Source of the DNA: JAOAPY01 sp038237475
Lineage (GTDB): Bacteria; Acidobacteriota; Blastocatellia; Pyrinomonadales; Pyrinomonadaceae
Direction of reading: 5' to 3'
Assembly: GCA_038237475.1 (NCBI GenBank)
Contig: JBBRYS010000010.1
Span: forward strand, 163,060 to 227,059
DNA: 64,000 bases
A program made the position numbers and the translations under genes. Position 1 is the stretch's first letter. The number at the start of each line of letters is the position of its first letter. The notes under the pieces were generated by a model. The model was not told the DNA's origin and ran no database searches. It saw only the letters and a program-made list of their open reading frames with translations. This document shows positions 36,204-45,751 of this stretch, in pieces.

Positions 36204-36877
36204 TGCGATGTTATTGTGAGGGCGCCAGACGGCCGTTGTTCGTCGTGTTCCGTTAAGTCGAGGCGGCTCTTACCGGCTTCTTCCAGCGCCTCAAGACGAC
36301 TGGGGTCGCGCTCCATACCGTTGTAGCTGATGAGATCAAAAGAACCGTTCAGGGAAATCATGCGCGCTGGATTACCAACGACGACAGCCCGATCGGGAAC
36401 CGACCGGATGACCACGGTATTCGCTCCGATCAAAACATCATCGCCGATAGTGATTGGGCCGAGCACCGCTGCGCCGGGGCCGACGTAAACTCGATCGCCA
36501 AGTACCGGCCCGGAAAACGACTTCTCTTTCCCTCCCGCCCCATGTCCTACGCTGGTGCCCTGAGCCAGGGTGCAATAACGTCCGATCCTGGCGTTAAAAG
36601 CGATAATCACGTGGCCCGTGTGCGGAATAAAAAGGCCGCGCCCGATGTCCGCCTGTGGGGGAAGTTCCATATTTGTGGCGATGTCAATAAATACAGCAAC
36701 CGGGCCGATAATGACTTTCAGCAACACGCGCACGATGGCGGGCATCCGGGCCGTATGGACCCAGCGGCCGAAGCGATAATAAAGGATGGCCCAGACTCGA
36801 GGCGCAGACAGCAGCGCCTTAATTTGCTGACGCCCGTTGCCGTAACGTCGCAAGTCTTCACTTAGATTTGGGAACAT
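36200..36877 (-). CDS. Hexapeptide-repeat acetyltransferase (serine O-acetyltransferase-like)
   Basis: This is a 225-residue left-handed beta-helix acyltransferase. A helical N-terminal part (FRFGRW-type: YYRFGRWVHTARMP, then a hydrophobic segment) is followed by hexapeptide turns. They include IGRGLFIPHTGHVII with the likely catalytic His, IGRYCTLAQGTSVG, LGDRVYVGPGAAVLG and IGDDVLIGANTVV, ending in VVVGNPARMI. It resembles CysE-like proteins found in polysaccharide loci that acetylate sugars. A charged tail of about 35 residues follows the helix. Location among glycosyltransferases argues for glycan O-acetylation rather than cysteine synthesis. Confidence 0.82.
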   Translation of the reverse strand: MFPNLSEDLRRYGNGRQQIKALLSAPRVWAILYYRFGRWVHTARMPAIVRVLLKVIIGPVAVFIDIATNMELPPQADIGRGLFIPHTGHVIIAFNARIGRYCTLAQGTSVGHGAGGKEKSFSGPVLGDRVYVGPGAAVLGPITIGDDVLIGANTVVIRSVPDRAVVVGNPARMISLNGSFDLISYNGMERDPSRLEALEEAGKSRLDLTEHDEQRPSGALTITSH

Positions 36878-36977
36878 GATCGCGGTATCAAGCAGTCGAT
36901 CGGGTGTATGTCCGATCCGGACCCAAGACTATATTGCATCCAGCCGGCACTATTCAATTCCTCTCTCGTTGAAACAA

Positions 36978-38546
36978 TTAATGACCGGCGAAGTAGATCG
37001 AACCATCCGAAACTGTCTCAGCTCGCAGCGTGTTTAGGCGCTGTTTCAGTTCGGCCTCAGAAACCATGGTCCAACGCTCCGAGAGCGTGGTGAAGTAGAC
37101 AACGATGGCGTCGTGCTCGCGTAAATTTTGTTCCATTGTCGTAAATTCTTCCTCGTATTTCTGATTAGGTTGGCCGGTGCCGTGCACAATTGTCTCGGGA
37201 ATGACCAGGGCGCGTCGTCCGGTCAGCCAGTAAATTGCGTCGTAGCCGTTCGAGTAGATAGGAGTTCCAGCTGGCAGGTTAGTCAGGCGCGCGATGGCCG
37301 GCGACTCCTTCCAGGCGCGACTCGTATAGCCCTGGCCATCAGCGCGTGCGGATCTCAGCCAGTCAATCCCCCGAATCCCGTAAGCACCCACGAACAGCAG
37401 CGGCACGAGGACAAACGCAATGCTGCGAGTAAGCGAAGGCAGCGACCGACAATAGAGCTGAAAGGCCAGAGACAAAACGACTATCAGCAACATGATGTGA
37501 ACGGGCAGCAGGCTGCGGCTGTCGAACACCGTGTCAGCGTCGATGAACATCGCAGCAAAGATCAGGAAAAAGACATTGGAAATGATGAAGATGGTGTTAA
37601 CGATTGCCAATCTGGGAACGCCCCTGGGGTGCTGCGGCGATACTTGCCGGCTTTGTTTCAGCAGGTACGCAGGGATGGCGGCAAGCGCGGCAAGCTGGAT
37701 GAGAAAACCCACGACTCTCAAGTCGTAACGAACCTTCCCGAGTAACAGCCAGGAAGCAATAGTCGAGAGCCCGGAGACGATCTGACGAGGCTTGAGTGGG
37801 GAAAACGTCAACTGGCGGTCTGTAGAGCCGCCGGAAGTCAGACGATTTCTGAGCGCCCATAGAGCGATCGGGGCAGCGGCGATCAGCGCAAACGTGAGCG
37901 CGTCCCGCAATCTCCGGCGAAATCTTTGATCGCTTGAAAGCACCAACACCGCCACGCCAGTCACCAACGAAACGACTCCCACGTATCTGCACAGAACAGA
38001 AAGCCCCATCGCGATCGACGCTACGATTAAGAACAATCGCCGCCAGTTTTCAAGATAAATTGTCAAACAGAGCAGGCCGATCAGCGCTAAACAAATAAAC
38101 AGCGGCTCAGTCACTGCCAATGAGTGGTAGTTCAGGATGTCGGGAGCGGTCAGCGTGAGCAACGCCGCCAACATTGGCAACCAGAAGGAATGACTGGCAT
38201 GCCTGCGAACCGTCAGGCCGACCAGAAAGATGTTCGCACCGAAAAGGAGTGCATTCAACCAGCGTGCGGCGCTCGTGACCTCAAGGCCGCACCATCCGAG
38301 CAGCGCCAGTATCGAGGAGTAAAGTGGTGGGTAGTGTGTCAGCGGTTTCAATTCATGCCCGACGCCTGGCCAGTAATTGAACCCGGTTCCGGTAAGGAGA
38401 TTGCGAGCGGCATCCAGATAAGTAACTGAATCGGGGTTGATGCCCACCCCAAATCTCGTTGCAACCAGCATCACCAGAACGCCGGCCAGGGCTATGCTCG
38501 AGATCACCACGAGTGTTTGTCTGTTAGGGTGTACCTGACTCTTCAA
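36978..38546 (-). CDS. Polytopic GT39-like glycosyltransferase
   Basis: This is a 522-residue membrane protein with about ten hydrophobic helices. After the first helix the periplasmic loop contains FGVGINPDSVTYLDAARNLL, the acidic loop typical of the PMT/GT39 superfamily and its mycobacterial relatives, and GVGHELKPLTHYPPLYS follows. The C-terminal ~110 residues form a soluble domain (RRALVIPETIVHG, ERWTMVSEAELKQRL). It overlaps the acyltransferase gene upstream by 23 bases, so the two are coupled. It probably transfers a sugar from a polyprenyl carrier outside the membrane; substrate unknown. Confidence 0.78.
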   Translation of the reverse strand: MKSQVHPNRQTLVVISSIALAGVLVMLVATRFGVGINPDSVTYLDAARNLLTGTGFNYWPGVGHELKPLTHYPPLYSSILALLGWCGLEVTSAARWLNALLFGANIFLVGLTVRRHASHSFWLPMLAALLTLTAPDILNYHSLAVTEPLFICLALIGLLCLTIYLENWRRLFLIVASIAMGLSVLCRYVGVVSLVTGVAVLVLSSDQRFRRRLRDALTFALIAAAPIALWALRNRLTSGGSTDRQLTFSPLKPRQIVSGLSTIASWLLLGKVRYDLRVVGFLIQLAALAAIPAYLLKQSRQVSPQHPRGVPRLAIVNTIFIISNVFFLIFAAMFIDADTVFDSRSLLPVHIMLLIVVLSLAFQLYCRSLPSLTRSIAFVLVPLLFVGAYGIRGIDWLRSARADGQGYTSRAWKESPAIARLTNLPAGTPIYSNGYDAIYWLTGRRALVIPETIVHGTGQPNQKYEEEFTTMEQNLREHDAIVVYFTTLSERWTMVSEAELKQRLNTLRAETVSDGSIYFAGH

Positions 38547-39825
38547 GGGTTCTCTCAGTCACTAGTCCCAGCAATGTGACTGGCTCGCTCTCTGATTGCG
38601 ACGGCTCGATTTTTTTGCTCCCGTACTTATGGCGATGTCCGCGTTGCAACAGTGGCCTTTCTAAGTACAGCCAGGATAGAGATGCTAAGGCAACGGTAAC
38701 GCTCAATGCAGCTATGGTCAATGCCAGATCTGAAAGGCTGGTGATATGCGGAACGCGACCTTTCATAAACCCATAGAACAGGCCGAGCAGAGGTTGATGA
38801 AAATAGTAAGCGGCGTAGGATATTGTGCCAAACATTAGCAGCACTCTGCTGCGTAAAATCCTACTGATCGCGCTCGACTTATGGTTGACCGCGATCAGTA
38901 GTATGCACAGATAGAAGGAGTCGATCCAAGTGTAGTTGAGAGAGGCCCTTGCCGTTCTCGCATAAAGGGCAAGCCAGCGCCAACTACTGACTGACTCTGT
39001 CGATTGAACCATGGCGCGTGCTTGCTCAGTGTCGAACCCGGCACGCAAGCCGGCAGGTTTCAGGACCATCCACAACATCCCGCAGGCCAGCACGAGAAGT
39101 ATTCCGTAAAGCATGTTCTTGTTCCGGATAAGAAATTGCTGCGACTTTTCGTTGCGCATCAGCACCGCCGCACTCACTCCCAACAGCAGTGCGTCGGCGC
39201 GACAAGGAAGCAGAATATATCCGCCGAGATCTCCATGGACGTAGTAGAGACGCAGGACAATCCGAATCAGCGGCGCGGCGACGATGAGTGCCGCCAAAAC
39301 ATAAGGCAGTTGGCGTGGCTTCAGGTAACGGATCAGTATGGGCAGCGTCAGGTAAAACTGCTCTTCGACTGCCAGCGACCACGAGACGCCGAGAAACCCG
39401 GGACCGAGTGTACCCCTGTAGGTCATCGCGAAGTTCTGCGTGATGGTGACAAATGAATACCAGGGTGCTGGATCGGCAAAGAGCCAGCGGAAAGCTTCGT
39501 TGCGGCTCTTTAGGTTGGTCAAGCAGAACAGCAGCCAGAACATGGCCAGAGTCAGCGCGTACAATGGCAAGACCCGGTACGACCGGTGGATATAAAAGGT
39601 CTTAAAGTAGTTGGGCGAATCACGCGCGTCCAACAATATGCCGCCAATCAAAAATCCGGAAAGCACAAAGAAGAGATCAATCGCGGTCCAGGTGAGTTGA
39701 CTAATGGCGCTGAGGTATCGCGGTAGTGGAGCAGATTCCACCGCATGAAAAAAGAGCATCATCAGGATCGCCGTGCCTCGCAGGCCATCCAACTCTGGTA
39801 TGCGGCTTTTTGAGTTTGGAATCAA
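38524..39825 (-). CDS. Acyltransferase family 3 (OafA/OatA-type) membrane protein
   Basis: This is a 433-residue integral membrane O-acyltransferase. The N-terminus has the family signature RIPELDGLRGTAILMMLFFH with the conserved Arg and His. Further on are the FFVLSGFLIGGIL motif, the periplasmic VSWSLAVEEQFYLTLPIL and about ten helices in total. The C-terminus is cytosolic and charged (KYGSKKIEPSQSESEP). Such proteins acylate sugars of lipopolysaccharide or other surface polymers. A strong sigma-70-like promoter lies 66 bases upstream, and the GT39-like gene downstream is overlapping and co-transcribed. Confidence 0.9.
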   Translation of the reverse strand: MIPNSKSRIPELDGLRGTAILMMLFFHAVESAPLPRYLSAISQLTWTAIDLFFVLSGFLIGGILLDARDSPNYFKTFYIHRSYRVLPLYALTLAMFWLLFCLTNLKSRNEAFRWLFADPAPWYSFVTITQNFAMTYRGTLGPGFLGVSWSLAVEEQFYLTLPILIRYLKPRQLPYVLAALIVAAPLIRIVLRLYYVHGDLGGYILLPCRADALLLGVSAAVLMRNEKSQQFLIRNKNMLYGILLVLACGMLWMVLKPAGLRAGFDTEQARAMVQSTESVSSWRWLALYARTARASLNYTWIDSFYLCILLIAVNHKSSAISRILRSRVLLMFGTISYAAYYFHQPLLGLFYGFMKGRVPHITSLSDLALTIAALSVTVALASLSWLYLERPLLQRGHRHKYGSKKIEPSQSESEPVTLLGLVTERTLEESGTP

Positions 39826-39890
39826 GCGGCTTATAAGAGACCGGTTTCATGTTCCAGCTGAGCATCCCAGAAGAACCCTTGTCGAAAGGC

Positions 39891-39918
39891 ATTATAGGTG
39901 CCACACGCGCAAGGTCAA
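39891..39918 (-). promoter_or_regulatory. Sigma-70-like promoter for the acyltransferase-GT39 operon
   Basis: The minus strand has TTGACC (39913-39918), a 16-base spacer and a perfect TATAAT (39891-39896), 66 bases before the ATG at 39825. The spacer ends in GGCACC, similar to the tRNA-Met promoter at 24164-24191. Confidence 0.7.
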
Positions 39919-40507
39919 GAAAACCGCCCGCGAATATTTCACCTGTTTTCGACTCCGAGCATTTCGACCAAGCAATTTTTAATTCAACTTCAGCCGGCTA
40001 TATACGCCCGGAAGTTGAGAGACTACGCGGCTCAAGCCCACGTGTCGCGAAATTCAGTCCACCTTGAAACTTTTCCGTGTGGACCTTTGCTATCGATTAA
40101 TTTCCTTAGTAATTCTAAAGATCTGAAAAGAAATTTCTTGCTCTCGCGGGCTCACTTTTGTGATAGAGTGCGCGGCGCTCACAGTCCCACCTGATTGATT
40201 CAAATCCGTTTGTTCGCGAATGAGGGAAGATATTTTCGGCGTTCCGGCGCGCGAAGTGCGGAGCCTCTCGACAGTTTCCTTCTGCAGCTCTGCTGGGGGA
40301 GCAAGTGCGATGAACTCATGGTTACCGAGCAACGCTTAGGAAACCATCGACGCATCGTCGCAAATGCAATTAGTCTCCAAAAAGTCTCGAGGTTCGTAAG
40401 GATTTGTGGCTGGCTTCGCGTGAAAGGGCACTCGCAGCAGCACCAAAGTGCCAGTGCGTCTGAACGCACCTCGACAACGGACAAACTCTAACGACAGAGA
40501 GGACATC
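39919..40507. other. Long divergent intergenic region
   Basis: About 590 bases between the acyltransferase promoter and the plus-strand orphan gene. I find no gene with a ribosome binding site or family match. A weak plus-strand promoter candidate (TTGCTC at 40138, 17 bases, TGATAG at 40161) may serve the orphan gene. Confidence 0.4.
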
Positions 40508-41830
40508 ATGAGTTGCATCAGACTGAACATTGTCGACTTCTCACAGACCGTCAGCGGCGAAATTCACGGCAGCCTCGGCGACGCCGCAATCGCGGCTCTT
40601 AGTGCCGAACCGGAGACTATCCGTGAACTCGAACTAGCGGTGACCAGATTCATCAAACTAACCGAAGGCTGGACACCGTTTGCCTCATTTTCGAGAGGCG
40701 CAAACTTTGAGTCCTACGATGCTGGTATTGTGGTTATCGATCTGGCTGCGCGCATCGTCATGCTCGACTCGACTTATTCCGCTCCCACACGGATTCAAGA
40801 CAGCGACGACGATGAGCTCGACATCATTAGCGCAAAGGGAGCGCAAGAGCGCCCGGCCCGTGCTCCCGTTGATGAAACTCCGTCTCTGCCTGCCGGGCGC
40901 AATGGAGCTTCCGCGGAGAGGCAGCCTCCACCAACTTATGTCATTCGTTATCACAACGGTCAGCACCTGACTGATATCTGCTTGCCGTATCGTCTGCCGG
41001 AGGATTGGGTCTTCGTTCATTCAATACCTGAATACGAAGGCAGCGTGAAGCAGCGGCGCGCCCACCGCGAGCGGATCAAGTGGCGTGACCCGCGAGCAGT
41101 CCTGTTTGGGAAACCGCTGACACGTTTCCTCGCCGAAGCGGTCCTTGCCGCCGATGAACTAAAAGCGGATGGGTTGTTCACTAAGATTCACCTTCGCTGG
41201 CTCTCCACCTCTCGTGATGACCTGGGTGGGAAATCGCCACGCGAGCTCATGCTGGAGAAACAGGACTTCATTGACTTTGATTTGCACTCTCGCGAGATGC
41301 AATGGTCGCTCTCCGGTGAGTGTCCACCGGCGTTATTGCGCAACTGCCACGCTTACCGTTACGCCGGAATGGGGACGCATGAAATCGTGTTGTACTACGA
41401 TATGATTCGTTGGCTACTCGCCGATAGCCGTGAACACGTGCTGAAAGATGGCCGAACTTCGGTTGCAGATGAAACAGAACGCCTCGATCGAGTCAAAAAC
41501 TTCTGGCTCGAAGCCCATGATCACGAACATCAGGGCAAGGCGCCGGCGCAAGTGATTGAATGGGAACGCCGGCGTATTCCTCTGGCGATCTCAGGCAAAG
41601 ACGCGATGGTTGATAAGGACTGCCCTATCTGTCAGGCCATGGCCGAGGATCTCGATCCATATTTCTGGCATCTGGACGGCAGCGCAATGGACGATTGTTT
41701 TGAATTTTCTTTCCATCAGACTCGCGAGCAGTGGGAAGAAGAGCGGCGAAGTTGGGAGGAGTTTAGACGCAAATTTGCGCGAACCGAGGCGGAGGAAAAG
41801 ACGGCAGCGAGAAGGGATGTAAGGAACTAG
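40508..41830 (+). CDS. Hypothetical protein with CPIC motif
   Basis: This is a 440-residue soluble protein of unknown family. The ATG at 40508 is preceded by AGAGAGGACATC, a good ribosome binding site. An N-terminal domain (about 1-100, IVDFSQTVSGEIHGSLGDA) and a disordered Pro/Arg-rich linker near 125-140 come first. The central part is rich in charged and aromatic residues (RYHNGQHLTDICLPYRLPED, HLRWLSTSRDDLGGK). The C-terminal part has a CPICQAMAED pair of cysteines near residue 377 and ends in a long Glu/Arg helix (REQWEEERRSWEEFRRKF). No signal peptide or transmembrane segment, so cytoplasmic. Stand-alone gene. Confidence 0.75.
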   Translation: MSCIRLNIVDFSQTVSGEIHGSLGDAAIAALSAEPETIRELELAVTRFIKLTEGWTPFASFSRGANFESYDAGIVVIDLAARIVMLDSTYSAPTRIQDSDDDELDIISAKGAQERPARAPVDETPSLPAGRNGASAERQPPPTYVIRYHNGQHLTDICLPYRLPEDWVFVHSIPEYEGSVKQRRAHRERIKWRDPRAVLFGKPLTRFLAEAVLAADELKADGLFTKIHLRWLSTSRDDLGGKSPRELMLEKQDFIDFDLHSREMQWSLSGECPPALLRNCHAYRYAGMGTHEIVLYYDMIRWLLADSREHVLKDGRTSVADETERLDRVKNFWLEAHDHEHQGKAPAQVIEWERRRIPLAISGKDAMVDKDCPICQAMAEDLDPYFWHLDGSAMDDCFEFSFHQTREQWEEERRSWEEFRRKFARTEAEEKTAARRDVRN

Positions 41831-42192
41831 ACGCTAGATGCGACAAGCGCTGGAATTCGGGAGCGCCGGGGGGTTCCGGTAACTCCCGGCCGACGGACAC
41901 CTCCAGTCTTAATCCCGGCGAGTGCCATCATCGGGGAACCTTTGCTGCCTTTGCCTTACTAGCTGCCTCGAATTTTTCCGTTCTAACGCCTTTGCGACTT
42001 TGTCGCGTGTTGACACGTCAGTCACAACTCTTCCCAGATCTACCTTCCAGTAGGATGGCTCCGGCCTTCAAGTGTATTTATTTCAGGTCCTCTCGCACTG
42101 TCCTCATGGAGACGCGTCTAAACCGGCCCGCTTGCTTTGCGCTTCTCCGCGACAGCCCCCAATAAACTCAGAACTAACGCAAGGGAGGAACA
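41831..42192. other. Intergenic region upstream of the cytochrome gene
   Basis: No gene seen. Contains the left copy of a 55-bp direct repeat (41966-42020) and, at the end, the strong ribosome binding site AAGGGAGGAACA before the ATG at 42193. Confidence 0.6.
41966..42020. repeat. Direct repeat, left copy
   Basis: Starts CCTCGAATTTTTCCG and includes CGCGTGTTG and ACGTCA. The partner in the same orientation is at 45266-45322. The two bracket the beta-propeller cytochrome gene and agree except for several short indels and a few substitutions. Confidence 0.6.
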
Positions 42193-45135
42193 ATGAAAAC
42201 CCGAGGACTATTGGTGTTTATGTTTGCTCTTCTGGCGATCGCCATGTGGCTTGTATTTAGAAATACTGCCACCGCCGGAGCGCGCCCAGTCAATTTAATT
42301 CTTTCACCAAACTTCGAACCGCGTATCTTGTCCACTTCGGGCGAATCACCACTTGATTTACGCATTTTCACCACCGCTGTAAAGACCGACAGTAGAGGTC
42401 GAATCATTACCGGGCCTACCAGCGATCCCGTTAAGAATATTGTTGGGGCTGAGCCGGCGGGGGAACGCGGGGGCATGCAGCGCTTCACCAAGATCATGTA
42501 TGGCGCGAGCTATATCGATGGTCGTCCTGATCCAGGCACGAGGATCGATCCTAACAATCCGATCGTCAAGAGCGGAAATCAAAAGTGGCCCAACATCAAA
42601 CAACCCTTCCGCAGCCAACCGCGAGCTATGGCATTAACGAACGATGGTCGCAAGCTTTACGTTACGCTGCCAGGACGTGAGGGTTATCCCGATTGGCGCG
42701 TTGCTGTAGTCGACACCTCGCGGCGACAAGTTCAGAATTGGATAGATTTACGTCCAGCGGGTGTTACTCGTGGTTTGCGTCCCATCGCTGTTCGCGTGGC
42801 ACCGCTAAACAACAATATCTATCCAAACCAGTACGCGGTGGTATTGAACCAATACGCAAACTTCGCCAGCGTTATCGACACCGCTAATGACTCCGTGATC
42901 GGCACCTTCGAAACCGGCTTCTATGGCGAGAAGGCACTTTTCAATTCAAACGGCACACGAATGTACATCACTGATCGCTACAAAGATGTCGTGCGTGTGT
43001 TTCGTGTTGATGTGGGTCCTTTTTTTACCCAGATTGCTGAGGTGCCTACAGGCAATAGCGAGCTTGAACGGGCGAACCCGCGCGACCTCGATCTGAGTGC
43101 CGACGGCAAGACGTTATATGTCGCAAACACTTTCGGGCACACAATTGCCGCGATCAACATCGCGGGCGACGCCAACACGCTCGTGAAGGTAATGCCGGTG
43201 GGGGGATTGTCGAGCGATGTGAAAATAGCAGGCCGGTGGGGAATCGTGAGTGGTCAATCCACCAACACAAAACTAAATCAACCCGAATCCGGACATGGAT
43301 TGCCTACCAAGAACGCGGATGGAGTAGCCATAAAAAACAACGGACAACCACTCGGGTATTTGCCGGTGATGTCTGACTCAACCAAGGCAACCACCTTTGA
43401 TGATATCGGTAGCGAATTGAACATCTTCGACACCACGACAAATTTGTTTGTCTATCGATACGTGGATGAAGGTCGAGATATTTCTCAACTCGTGACGCCC
43501 GGCCAATTCGTGGATCTACACGACCATGTTGACGCACAAAAGATAATCAAAGGAAGTGGACCAGAGCAGATGACCATCAAGGGGAACCTGCTGTTCGTCA
43601 CGATGACGAATTCTGAAAAGGTGCAGGTGTTCAGAATTAATCAAGCCGCAGCCGATCCGTCGCAGATACTCGCACCGCTTGGTATTGAGTTCACCGGCGG
43701 TATCACGCCGCAGGGTGTTGAAGTGTCTTCCGACGGCCGAACCGTCTACGTTGCCAACATGCAAACGGAGGACATTTCGTTTCTGACTGTCGACGCCAAT
43801 GGAAATCTGCAGCGACAGGGCTATTTGCCTGTTGGGGTCACACCTTCAACGCCGGATCCAACTAAGGGCAGTAACGGTCAGAACCTCTTTGCGACTGATG
43901 AGGAAGTTGGTTTGCGCTGGTTTTTCTCGTCGGCATATTCCGACGATGGCCACAAGTCGTGTGGGTTTTGTCATTGGGACGGCCGGCAGGACGGATGCCA
44001 GTGGAACGTTGCGGCGAATGCTGTCGGCGGTGTGAAGGTTTGTCCCCAGAACAAGGACATCTCCGACAACTGGCCGGAGTGGTATGAAGGACTGAACAAC
44101 GATTTCATGGCCTACGCGTCTGCGTGTAACGGCGAAGTCCTGCTCGGAGAGCGCGCACCGACTCCGCTGTTCCCGCAAGCTGATCTCGTCCAAAGGCTGC
44201 AAGCCCGCGAACAATACGTGCTACAGAAGACCGAGGAGAATTCACGCGCAATCGGAAGACCTGATCTCAATGGTAAGGCTTCCAAGGTAGGCTATTACGA
44301 TATGTCGTACCTGCAGATTCTCTGGTCACAAAATGAACGTCGCCTGTTACCGAATCCACTCGATCAGTTTCCCTTGAGTGAGGAAGCCGCGAAGATTGCT
44401 CGGGGCAGGCAGATCTTTTCCACTAGCATCGCGCAAGGTGGCGCGGGTTGTGCCGACTGTCATCACAATGGAAACAAATTTTCGAACGGCATTCTCGACG
44501 ATACTTTCCAGGACTTCAACATTCACGAGCCAGGAGTAATCAGTGAGTCGACGGTCGACGGCGACGGCCCTTTTTTCCGTCCGGGAAATGATTACTTCTT
44601 TACACGCTTTGCGCCATCACAGGATGTTGGCACGCCGCAGAACTTCAGCAGCAGAAACACAAAACACCTGCGGGCGTTTTGGGACTCGGTGCCGCGTTGG
44701 CTGCACTACGGCTTCGCACATACGCTGCGGGAACTACTGCTCGTTCCGGACTCGCCTTTGCTGTTGCCCGGTGAGCGCGGGTTTAACTTCCGCACCGTCA
44801 GAACGGATCAAAATCGGGGGGTTAACAACTTGCCGACGGAGGTGCCGATCACAGTAGCTGATCGGAGTGGTGGGTTTGCGGGTGATGGTATGGGGCCGAT
44901 CTATGTGAGTCTTGACAGTCCATTTGTAAATGGACCAAATGGCCGGCCCTTAATCGATCGATTGGGCTCAGACAATCTGGCTCCATTGATCGCAGGTGGT
45001 CAAATCAATCCCGCGTTAGCCGGAAACAACATCAGGGTGATCAATGATACTCATGGCAAGACATCGCAATTGTCTGCGAGTGATCTGGAGGCTTTGATGA
45101 TGTACTTGTTCTCGCTCGATGGGAAAGCAAAATAG
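42193..45135 (+). CDS. Secreted beta-propeller protein with two haem c motifs
   Basis: This is a 980-residue exported protein. A signal peptide or anchor at residues 4-30 precedes a YVTN/lactonase-like beta-propeller (about 120-560). The propeller repeats include LTNDGRKLYVTLPG, LDLSADGKTLYVANTFG and VSSDGRTVYVANMQTED. Two covalent haem sites follow: CGFCH (Cys590, Cys593, His594) and CADCHH (Cys753, Cys756, His757), separated by about 160 residues as in di-haem MauG/cytochrome c peroxidase-type domains. The C-terminal region (PRWLHYGFAHTLRELLL, LEALMMYLFSLD) is consistent with that fold. The likely role is periplasmic electron transfer or oxidation of an unknown substrate. Single gene, preceded by a very good ribosome binding site. 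Confidence 0.85.
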   Translation: MKTRGLLVFMFALLAIAMWLVFRNTATAGARPVNLILSPNFEPRILSTSGESPLDLRIFTTAVKTDSRGRIITGPTSDPVKNIVGAEPAGERGGMQRFTKIMYGASYIDGRPDPGTRIDPNNPIVKSGNQKWPNIKQPFRSQPRAMALTNDGRKLYVTLPGREGYPDWRVAVVDTSRRQVQNWIDLRPAGVTRGLRPIAVRVAPLNNNIYPNQYAVVLNQYANFASVIDTANDSVIGTFETGFYGEKALFNSNGTRMYITDRYKDVVRVFRVDVGPFFTQIAEVPTGNSELERANPRDLDLSADGKTLYVANTFGHTIAAINIAGDANTLVKVMPVGGLSSDVKIAGRWGIVSGQSTNTKLNQPESGHGLPTKNADGVAIKNNGQPLGYLPVMSDSTKATTFDDIGSELNIFDTTTNLFVYRYVDEGRDISQLVTPGQFVDLHDHVDAQKIIKGSGPEQMTIKGNLLFVTMTNSEKVQVFRINQAAADPSQILAPLGIEFTGGITPQGVEVSSDGRTVYVANMQTEDISFLTVDANGNLQRQGYLPVGVTPSTPDPTKGSNGQNLFATDEEVGLRWFFSSAYSDDGHKSCGFCHWDGRQDGCQWNVAANAVGGVKVCPQNKDISDNWPEWYEGLNNDFMAYASACNGEVLLGERAPTPLFPQADLVQRLQAREQYVLQKTEENSRAIGRPDLNGKASKVGYYDMSYLQILWSQNERRLLPNPLDQFPLSEEAAKIARGRQIFSTSIAQGGAGCADCHHNGNKFSNGILDDTFQDFNIHEPGVISESTVDGDGPFFRPGNDYFFTRFAPSQDVGTPQNFSSRNTKHLRAFWDSVPRWLHYGFAHTLRELLLVPDSPLLLPGERGFNFRTVRTDQNRGVNNLPTEVPITVADRSGGFAGDGMGPIYVSLDSPFVNGPNGRPLIDRLGSDNLAPLIAGGQINPALAGNNIRVINDTHGKTSQLSASDLEALMMYLFSLDGKAK

Positions 45136-45751
45136 CGGCGCGCAAGGGCGGGCTGGGACTTGTAGTAGTCCTGCCTGCCCTATTCGTTACAATGCACGCA
45201 AAACAGAAAGAATGAAGTACTGTTTCGTTCGATGGCAAACGCGCTAAAAAAATTCATAATCGGCGCCTCGATTTTTTCCGTTAACGCTTTCGACTTCATC
45301 GCGTGTTGCAGGCGCCACGTCATCCAGACCCGACACAGTGCCGGCCCGGTCAATCCTAACCGTTCGTCCCTGTGCCGCACAAAACCAAAGCGCCGGTGAC
45401 TACAGCGGTACAGGTTCAGGCAGCGCGCGGATTCAGCTTACTCGGTGTTCTCGCCACTCTCGTTCTTTATTGACCTATCACCCGGCTGTTGCGCACCTGG
45501 TGTGCCTGGTGAAATGGGTTTGTCGCTATCGAGTTTTTCGGATGGACTCTGGTCTTCTAAAGGCTTTGGTTCCGCCGTTCTCTCTTCTTCCATGATCTAT
45601 CCCCCCTTGCATTTTTATTCAACGTGGCAACAGCTTAGACCAAAAGAGTCTTAGACGAAAATGCAGCACGCTTGCAGATGGAGATTTTAGAGCCCAGGAC
45701 GCGCGGCCCGCTCGCGCAATCAAACAGCGCGATTAACCTGATCCACTGAAA
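45136..45751. other. Intergenic region without a gene
   Basis: About 615 bases between the cytochrome gene and the convergent cyclodeaminase-family gene. The only structure I find is the right direct-repeat copy at 45266-45322. Short open frames here lack initiation signals. Confidence 0.5.
45266..45322. repeat. Direct repeat, right copy
   Basis: Starts CCTCGATTTTTTCCG, continues with AACGCTTTCGACTTCATCG and CGTGTTG, and ends CCACGTCA. Partner of 41966-42020 in the same orientation, about 3.3 kb apart. Confidence 0.6.
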
